A program made the translations under genes and the position numbers. The notes under the pieces were generated by a model. The model ran no database searches, was not told the DNA's origin, and saw only the letters and a list, made by a program, of their open reading frames with translations. 64,000 nt of DNA from Cinnamomum chago. Taxonomy: Eukaryota; Streptophyta; Magnoliopsida; Laurales; Lauraceae. The stretch spans positions 8,988,001-9,052,000 of the forward strand of contig CP142451.1 of NCBI GenBank assembly GCA_038049695.1, in the 5' to 3' direction. Shown one piece after another: positions 57,201-64,000 of this stretch (positions are counted from its first letter, which is position 1; each line of letters begins with the position of its first letter).

Positions 57201-60200
57201 CTGTTTGGTCCAAACAGAGAACCCCTGTTTGGACCAAACTGAGAAAGACACCCCCCCCCCCAACAAAAAAAAAAAAAACCTCTGCAGGGAGCGATTTCCC
57301 TCTATCCGCGAGAATCATTCCTCTCTCTCTCTCTCTCCATGTTTCGGTACCCTAGTTTCTTCTTTATCTTCGCCTTCTTCCTCACCACTGACGATGGCAA
57401 TCCCATAAATTCGTATGGGAAGATTTTTGGACAATTAGTAGAAAGGGTTTCAGTTTCAACGATTCCGGTTTTGATTTAACGTTGCCAACCATACTTTCAT
57501 CATTTTACACAAACGAACACAACATAACCAAATGCTTCAAATGCTCTCTCTTTTGCTACCACCTTCCTCTCTCTCCCTCTTCCTTTCCTTCTTCTTCATC
57601 TTCTCCTCCATCCCAACTTGTCTCTCCGAAGACGATGAAGCATCCACCAAATGCGCACCTCTCCAGTTCCCTTGTGGAAACAACCGCTACGAAATCAGAT
57701 ACCCCTATGACGTCGACGTCCCCGACCGACCCAAATACTGCAGCTGTCCAGGTTACAATCTCACCTGCACCGACGACGGCAGCCTCTTTGCCGATGCGCT
57801 GTCCAATAATTTCACCATCAAGAACATCACTTACTCGACCAACGTCTTACACGTCGTCGACGCCGGCTTCACCAGCGGCGGCTGTCCCTTGCCGTTGAGG
57901 AATTCGATCATCGGTTCATTTACCTTCAGTTACATAAATCAGGTTCTCAGAGAGACGGATGTCCCTAGTTCCACCTTTGATCTATTTCCATTCAATTACA
58001 CCACTGAAGTGTTGAACGTCACCTTATACGTCAACTGCACAGTTCCTCTAACTGAGTTGGAAATTTCAAGTTACTAGCTTCATGAGCTTCCATGCCTCAA
58101 AAGCTCTGCCAATTACGCCTACTTTATGCTTCAACCGCCTGTAGTGTATGGAGGGTTGGCGATGTGCAGTGGTCCTTTGATTATTCCACTTCTTAGAAGT
58201 GCAGCGAATAGGCTTTTGGGAGATGGCGCGGAGAATTTTGGAGCTGTTTTGGAGAGTGGATTCGATGTGCAATGGATGGTACGTAGGGACAAGGTGGTGG
58301 GCAGGATGTGAGAAATCGGGTGGAAGCTAGCTGTGGTTATAATGAGTCGAATCCGATTGAGGCTACCTGTTTTTGCCAGGATGGGAAGCAGATAGCTACG
58401 TGTTCGAATAAGTCCGTCCTTTTCTCTCTGCTCTGATTTCAATTACATATCTATCGATACATTTGAACTTAGATGGAGAGGCCTCTCTTTGAAAAACCTT
58501 TGAAATTTGGAGAGGGCAATTGTTATGATATGACATGACCTTCTTTCCACCCTGTAGATATAATTAGTACAATCTTTACGCTGAATCGAACCGAGATGGT
58601 ATATAGAAGGCCATGTGGATGAATGATGATCATGGCTACTTCTGCTGCACTGTGGATTGTGAATTACACCGGTCATTTTCTTAAATTACTCTGTTTCTGC
58701 CTTCAATGGGGTCGTCTACGGGTATTTGGGTATTTGGGTGCGCACACTGTTGGAAAAATGACTAAGAACTATACTAGTTTTTTGTCAACTAAGTATTATC
58801 CACTTATCATTTTTGATGGGAATACATGGAAATGTAATCTACTCCATGAGTAGATTATGGACATGTATTGAGTTGATTTAATCTATTTAGGAGTGAATGA
58901 GAAATTGCCTCTTAAACACCACTACTTGAACATGTTAAACATGGAAATAAAAGGAAGTGGTGAACTTGCTTCCCATATTGCTTGGGAGCAAAACATTCCT
59001 TGGGTATAAATATACTTACCTTGGTAGTATAAGATGAGCCCCAAGGGGCACCCCACTGTTGTGGGGGAGGGAAGACCTAGATCAAGGTAGGATCACCACC
59101 ACACACGCGCACCCCACCTCTCACCGGGCCGGGCTTGGGCTTAGGCTTCACGCGCGAGTTGGGCCTGGCTCGGCCCACTACCCATTTAATTTTTGGAGAA
59201 ATTTTATTTAATAATTTTTTTTCCTTTTTTTTATTGCAAATGGGATGTGTCTTTAGTGGTGTGTCCATTCGCCTTTAAAAGGGTGTGTCCAAAACCCAAG
59301 AGAGGTGTATGTAGCATTTGTTCACTGAAGAGTCACTGTTCTGAACAGATGGTTCGCCTGTCACACAGTTTGCAGTGCTGCAACTGCTGTGATACTGATC
59401 ATTGTATCCTGGGAGACGAACGTTGTTGACGCTCGTGAGCACCATTGTGGGGGGCGAATTTTGTCTTAAGGACATAGTGTCAAACACTAGCCTTGATCAT
59501 TCTTCTTCTGTAAATTTCTGAGATTCGTAACTCCAGCAATAGAGTACTGTTTTTCTGCCTACAAACAGTAAGTGATTTTCATTCGTAAATTTACATTCTG
59601 TAGTTCTGTTTTACTGTTGTTTGTGAGGAACTGTTTCCTAAATCCTGAAATACTACTGCATGTACTCGGACTAACACACACAGCTTAACTCAAGAGAGTT
59701 GAATATGATTTTGGGGTAATCCAAGCGAATTGGTCAATTTTGTTGAGTTGAGGTCTAAATTTTGAGCTTAAGTTGGATCGGATTTTGGGGCACTCCAAGT
59801 GAACTGTTCTTCACGTTTACTCCCGTTGAAATTTTATTCGAAATAGAGTTGATCCTACAATCAGATTGATATCCGTCTATATAACACAATTTGTGTTTCA
59901 TCACAGGATTCGACTTCATAAACGTATTTCCTATTCATCATGATTAAAGGAGCAATTGGCAATGTTGCTGATTCGGTCCCCCACCAGTGGATCCAATCTC
60001 CAATTTTTTGTGCCAAAATATCTTCCGAGGAAACCCATTTGATAGGTGGTCCAAATCTGATACAGAGTACCACGTTGGCTAATGTGTAGTGTAAGCGAAC
60101 TCTGTACTGGTCTTCCAAACAGATATCTTGCACATGATATTTATATACTACGGGGATTGCTTGGACTGTTTGGTAATACACTTATCAAATATTTAGATAC

Positions 60201-63021
60201 CCTCGTTACTGAACATGTAGCTCACTAGCAAAGATCTGGGGAGTTTTAATAACCAATTAAGGACATAAAATATGGTTACTTTCTTCTGCCCTTTTTTTTT
60301 TTTTTTTTTTTTAATTTTGAGGATTTAATCAGAAAAATCCCCTTAGACTTGTCAAAGGCCAAAAAAACCATCAATGTGTTATATAGACCAAGGTAGTCCC
60401 AAAGGCCCCGTTTAGTCTTTTTTTTTTTTTTCCTCCGAGCAGGGATATCCCTGCTCTTTTTGCCTTAAATGGTCCCAAATCCAAAACATTTTTCTTCATT
60501 TTCGTTCTTTTGCCCATTTTATCTGAGCAGAGACTCATCTTCTCTGACCAGGGATTCATTGAAGAAGAAAGAAAGTAGCCGGACTTTGGAGTCCCTTGAT
60601 TGAAAAGGGCAAACCGATGAGAAGAAAAGTGTTTCACCGACGCTTGTATTAGAGAGATGGTGATTATATTAGAGAGAGAGAAGTGGATAATGGAAGGGAG
60701 AAGGAATAAGTTGTAACTGCAACCGTCGCATTCTCATTTTGATCTGATCTTCTAGTGTTCTTTTTCTTTGAAAGATCTCAGCTTCAATGTAGTGGAAGGG
60801 AGAAGAAGATGGGAGAAGAACGAAAAGGGGAAAAACGGTTTTGCGACCCCGATCTTCCCCGCCTCCCTGAGTGTTGTCTCTCATAGTGGTATTAGTTGAG
60901 CCGGGGATATCACCGCCCAAATTAGTGTTGTGAACAAGGATATCCCTGCTTGTGTTAGTACTGTGAGCGGGGATATCCCTACCCACCAGAGTATTGTGGG
61001 TTGAGGAATTATGACCAAATTTCCATTCTTTATTGAGCTAATGCCCATGTGTATGTAACTGATAGAATTCCAAAGCTATTTTCAAAGTTTAATCATTTCT
61101 ATGTTAGTCAATGCCCATACCCATCCCCATATCTAACCATTTTTATATAAACAAATGTTGATGCCCAATTCTATCATAATTCCTCAAATGAGAGATACAA
61201 TGACGAGAGACACCCACAATTTTTCTGGCATTGTGGGTGTCTCTCAGAACTGTATCTCTCATTTGAGGAATTATGACCAAATATCCTTTCCTTAATGAGC
61301 TAATGCCCATATGTATGTAACTGATAGAATCCCAAAACTATTTTCAAAATTTAACCATTTCTACGTTAGTCAATGCCTATGCCCATCCCAATATCCAACC
61401 ATTTCTACGTAAACAAAAGATGATGCCCAATTCTATCATCTTTTATTACAGCCAAAGCCAATGCTCATTTGTACTACTGAAATAAGATTTTTTTATCATA
61501 AGAAAGTTAATGTGGACTACCCACTTCTTTAATAAACACATGTGGAGATTATGCTTGTAGGTTTAATCAAATGTAAAAAATAGCAAATCTAGACTATCAA
61601 CCTCTTTAATGGAGCTCAAACCTTCATACTTAAAAGAGTGATACAAATAGGCATTGGACAACACTCAGGAAGGCGGGAACACGAAGATCGGGGTCGCAAA
61701 GCCCTTTTTCCCCTTTTCGTTCTTCTCCCATCTTCTTCTCCCTTCCACTACATTGAAGCTGAGATCTTTCAAAGAAAAAGAACACCAGAAGATCAGATCA
61801 AAATGAGAATGCGACCGTCGCATTTACAACTTATTCCTTCTCCCTTCTATTATCCACTTCTCTCTCTCTCTAATATAATCACCATCTCTCTAATACAAGC
61901 GTCGGTGAAGCACTTTTTTTCTCATCGGTTTGCCCTTTTCAATCAGGGGACTCTAAAGTCCGGCTGCTTTCTTTCTTCTTCAATGAATCCCTAGTCAGAG
62001 AAGATGAGTCTCTGCTCTGATAAAATGGGCAAAAGAACGAAAATGGATAAAAGGGTTTTGGGTTTGGGACCAATTAAGGCAAAAGGAGCAGGGATATCCC
62101 TGCTCGGAGAAAAAAAAAAAAGACTAAATAGAGCCTTTGGGACTACTATGGTCTATATAACATATTGATGGTCTTTTTGGCCTTTGACAAGTCTAAGGGA
62201 ATTTTTCTGGTTAAATCTTCTTTAATTTTTGCACCCAATTTGGGTCCACCGATATTTTCTCTTTCCAACTTGTTCAATTCAATCTTCAGTGGTCATGTCA
62301 CCTTTAGATTATTAGCTATACAAGTTTCTCTCCAAACAGCAGGAAAATTTTGAGATACAACTGAATATTTTTCAAGGGATCCTTTTGTTTATAGCTAGAA
62401 ACTTCCTTTCATAAGACAAGCAACGAAGATACAAAAAAAAGGACAAAATATTCTATATTGTATGGATTTCTGTTTTTTTTTTATGTGAATTGCTATGTGT
62501 TCACATTCGAACATAACCTAAGCGTCTACGATCTTATTTCACTTGACAAAGATAAAACCAAGTGTCAAAATGTGTAGTTCATGCACAAATCTATACAAAT
62601 CAATATAGATTTGTATGAGCAGAAGATTTCAATGGTTACGGCATAAACGAGATCATACTTTTAATTAGTTGGGAAGATAGCTCAACAGATCGAGGTAAAG
62701 AGCATGTAAGTCACGCTAAACCATAGAAATATAAATTAAGATGAAAATAAACTATATGGAAAGAAATACTGAGTTGTTGCATTCGTTTAAAACACTATTA
62801 TATTAGGCTTGATCTGTCTATACCGACTGCTTGAACGAAATCTCATTTTCTTCTTCTTTATCTACCTGGTAATCTTGATGCTATCACCTAGGCCATGGAA
62901 TCTGTTCAATATCTTCTGCTTGTCGAAACTTTTTTTGTTATAAATAAATACACTTTCATATTTTGCATCTCGAATGAATCTTGTCAACTAATGCACTTTC
63001 GCTCTTTAAATCTTCACGTGT

Positions 63022-63065
<44 letters not shown>

Positions 63066-64000
63066 GAAGTAATATCTGCTTGGTTAAAGAAATTCTTAAA
63101 TACTCTGTCTTAACATAGTAGTTCGATCAAAAGGTGTTTTTAAGAAGTTCAATTGAACGATTGTTTTTATGAGCGTACAACAAAAAATCATTAGTAAGTT
63201 AAATAGAATCAGACAGCAGTGTCTTTTGATGATTTGGCTCGGGATAAATCAGAATGAAAAAAAAAAAAAAAAAAAGGAATTGATATATGTAGTTGACCCC
63301 AATATAGTTGGAATCAAGGTTTCAATGATAATGGTGAGCAGTGCATGTCTTCTTATCATGTTCATTGGTTTTGTTTTCTTTTATTTCACTCAAGTAGATC
63401 TGGTAGGGCTGCACAAATATTGCACAATGTATCATGCGAACATATAACTAATACCATTATTTATACTCTCACTAACCTTTTCTGTGGTATGATATTGTAG
63501 GTAAGGACAACAGAAAAGTCATCAAGGTTGTTATAGGTATCAGACCTAAACTCTTTCTTTCGCTTGTTTTCTATGAAGTTGCTGTTTTGGTCCCTGAAAC
63601 TCTTTCTTTTACTTGTTGTCTGTTAAGTTGTTATCAATCTCCTGTCCAATTTTATAGAATAATTACAAAATAGGAAATCAGACAACGGTTTTTGTCATAT
63701 CCTACATCCTTAGCTACAATTCCAAAGATTGTGGAATTCCAAAGATTGTGGCACTAGTATAATGGCATCTTTTTTAAGTTGAGAAGGATGTTATTTGTTT
63801 AGTTTTCTCAAGGTTTCCTTATCCATGAAATTCTCCAAACATTTCACATTAAACTCAATACGTAATAAAAAATTAGAAAATATCTATAATATGAACGAAG
63901 TAATGATTTAAGTTTTATAAATGTTTTAAAGCAAATACATTTGGTTGAAAAACTTTTCTCTTGCAGGTGCAGTGTCAGCAGTAATTGGCATCCTTTTGGT
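54300..64000 (+). CDS. LRK10-like receptor kinase, gene H (3' partial)
   Basis: Proposed exons 54300-55056, 63501-63536 and 63967 onward, phase 1 throughout. Exon 1 is intact and very close to gene E exon 1: signal peptide ([20 protein letters not shown]), [32 protein letters not shown]_assoc CRDCVISGGNC, donor A|GTAAGC. ATG 54300 is preferred to the in-frame upstream ATG near 54087 because it starts the signal peptide at the same place as gene E. The 36-nt mini-exon encodes SKDNRKVIKVVIG. Only the first residues of exon 3 (GAVSAVIGILLV, transmembrane start) fall in the window. The 8.4-kb first intron is inflated by a solo LTR, a Mutator-like element and a dead ectodomain exon. Linking exon 1 to this kinase is inferred from order and phase. 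Confidence 0.6.
56987..57151. mobile_element. Small MITE-like insertion in gene H intron
   Basis: About 165 bp absent from the matching place in block 1 (which reads GGGGTTAACTTCAATCAGA). It is flanked by GGGTTAA / GAGTTAA. Ends are inverted-like (GGATTCCTTGTTTGGTCC versus GACTAAACAGGGGATC on the right) and GTGCCACAT/ATGTGGCAC pair inside. Family not assigned. Confidence 0.6.
57339..57479 (+). other. Short conserved signal-peptide-like frame, copy 2
   Basis: [20 protein letters not shown] then [11 protein letters not shown]; one base change relative to copy 1 lets it run to 46 codons. It lies 53 bases before the dead exon at 57532. Same caution as for the 26329 copy. Confidence 0.3.
57532..58407 (+). 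pseudogene. Dead ectodomain exon (gene B type) in block 2
   Basis: Full-length homologue of gene B exon 1. Signal peptide, [21 protein letters not shown] and the CSGPLIIPLLRSA block are all present. Three disabling changes: a TAG at 58075-58077 where gene B has GAT (after ISSY); a small insertion near 58280 (GTACGTAGG versus GTAGG) that shifts frame before the WAK-associated cysteines; and the splice donor is AT at 58408-58409 instead of GT. So it can neither code through nor splice normally to the kinase. Confidence 0.9.
58748..59676 (+). mobile_element. Solo LTR, 929 bp, in gene H intron
   Basis: Starts TGTTGGAAAAATG, ends CTCGGACTAACA, with target duplication CACAC (58743-58747 and 59677-59681). 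TATA-like GGTATAAATATAC lies near 59000. No internal domain follows. Gene B's intron (near 10900) reads GGGTGCACAAACAACTTAAAACTCAGG, the uninterrupted site. TATA orientation suggests plus strand. Confidence 0.85.
60319..62220. mobile_element. Mutator-like element with long terminal inverted repeats
   Basis: 1902-bp insertion. Arms 60319-60881 and about 61657-62220 are inverted copies of about 560 bp, starting GAGGATTTAATCAGAAAAAT (left) and, reversed, GAAGATTTAACCAGAAAAAT (right). Flanked by 9-bp TTTAATTTT (60310-60318 and 62221-62229). A 9-bp duplication with GA-starting long arms is typical of MULEs, though the duplicated site is T-rich and could mislead. Gene B and E/F introns lack it. No transposase is seen; the 775-bp centre holds a tandem repeat and a hairpin. 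Confidence 0.78.
61174..61276. repeat. Perfect-end hairpin, 47-bp arms, inside MULE centre
   Basis: TCATAATTCCTCAAATGAGA...GACACCCACAAT pairs with ATTGTGGGTGTC...TCTCATTTGAGGAATTATGA around a 9-base loop TTTTCTGGC, with a short internal mismatch. Flanking it, about 250-bp units starting TTGAGGAATTATGACCAAAT occur at 61001 and 61263. It may be a nested MITE. Confidence 0.8.
63022..63065. repeat. (GT)n(GA)n compound microsatellite
   Basis: Third copy of the intronic compound repeat, in the matching position of gene H intron 1. Confidence 0.9.

Noticed and set aside
1..64000. CRISPR arrays, operons, bacterial-type signals
   Set aside because: Spliced genes and plant transposons throughout; spaced repeats seen are microsatellites or tandem duplications.

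Overview
The window is nuclear DNA of a flowering plant. The evidence is multi-exon receptor-kinase genes with GT-AG introns, long AT-rich introns, a Ty1-copia retrotransposon with a tRNA-iMet-type primer site, solo LTRs, hAT, Tourist and Mutator-like elements, a tRNA-derived SINE, and GA/GT/AT microsatellites. I cannot name the species from sequence alone. All recognisable host genes but one fragment belong to a single family, the LRK10-like (LRK10L, WAK-associated) receptor kinases. The window is therefore an expanding and decaying tandem cluster of putative immune or stress receptors.

Gene model. Each intact copy has three coding exons: (1) a signal peptide plus GUB_WAK_bind and WAK_assoc_C ectodomain, ending in phase 1; (2) a mini-exon of 36-45 nt; (3) one large exon carrying the transmembrane helix and a non-RD kinase (catalytic HFD instead of HRD). 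Copies: gene A (1-2525, 5' end outside the window), gene B (9126-14567, complete), gene E/F (23162-32537, complete by inference, C-terminus frameshifted), an orphan kinase exon G (35664-36718), and gene H (54300 to beyond the window end). Broken kinase relics lie at 5445, 15.8-16.5, 21.7-22.3, 33.7-35.2, 38.1-39.1, 40.4, 50.4 and 51.1 kb. Broken ectodomain exons lie at 26.5, 27.3 and 57.5 kb.

Layout. 0-2.5 kb gene A; 2.5-9.1 kb intergenic with a Tourist-like MITE; 9.1-14.6 kb gene B, whose 3.1-kb first intron holds a hAT-type element and a 314-bp solo LTR; 15.8-22.3 kb two kinase relics separated by a 4.6-kb element with about 1-kb inverted arms; 22.9-32.5 kb duplication block 1 (gene E/F, two dead ectodomain exons inside its first intron); 33-42 kb relics, orphan kinase G, a SINE and an antisense AP2/ERF fragment; 42.4-49.0 kb a complete, young Ty1-copia element (478-bp LTRs, TSD CAACG, one 1366-codon ORF); 49-54 kb relics and simple repeats; 54.0-64.0 kb duplication block 2 (gene H, with a dead ectodomain exon, a 929-bp solo LTR and a 1.9-kb Mutator-like element in its first intron).

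Main points of interest. Blocks 1 and 2 share an order in which two or more ectodomain exon-1 modules precede a single mini-exon plus kinase module. This suggests exon-1 swapping, or alternative first exons, as a route to receptor diversity. Because paralogous introns can be compared within the window, several insertions have an internal empty-site control (hAT at 10.1 kb, solo LTRs at 11.6 and 58.7 kb, Tourist MITE at 29.0 kb, Mutator-like element at 60.3 kb). All identifications come from reading the sequence; no database search was run.
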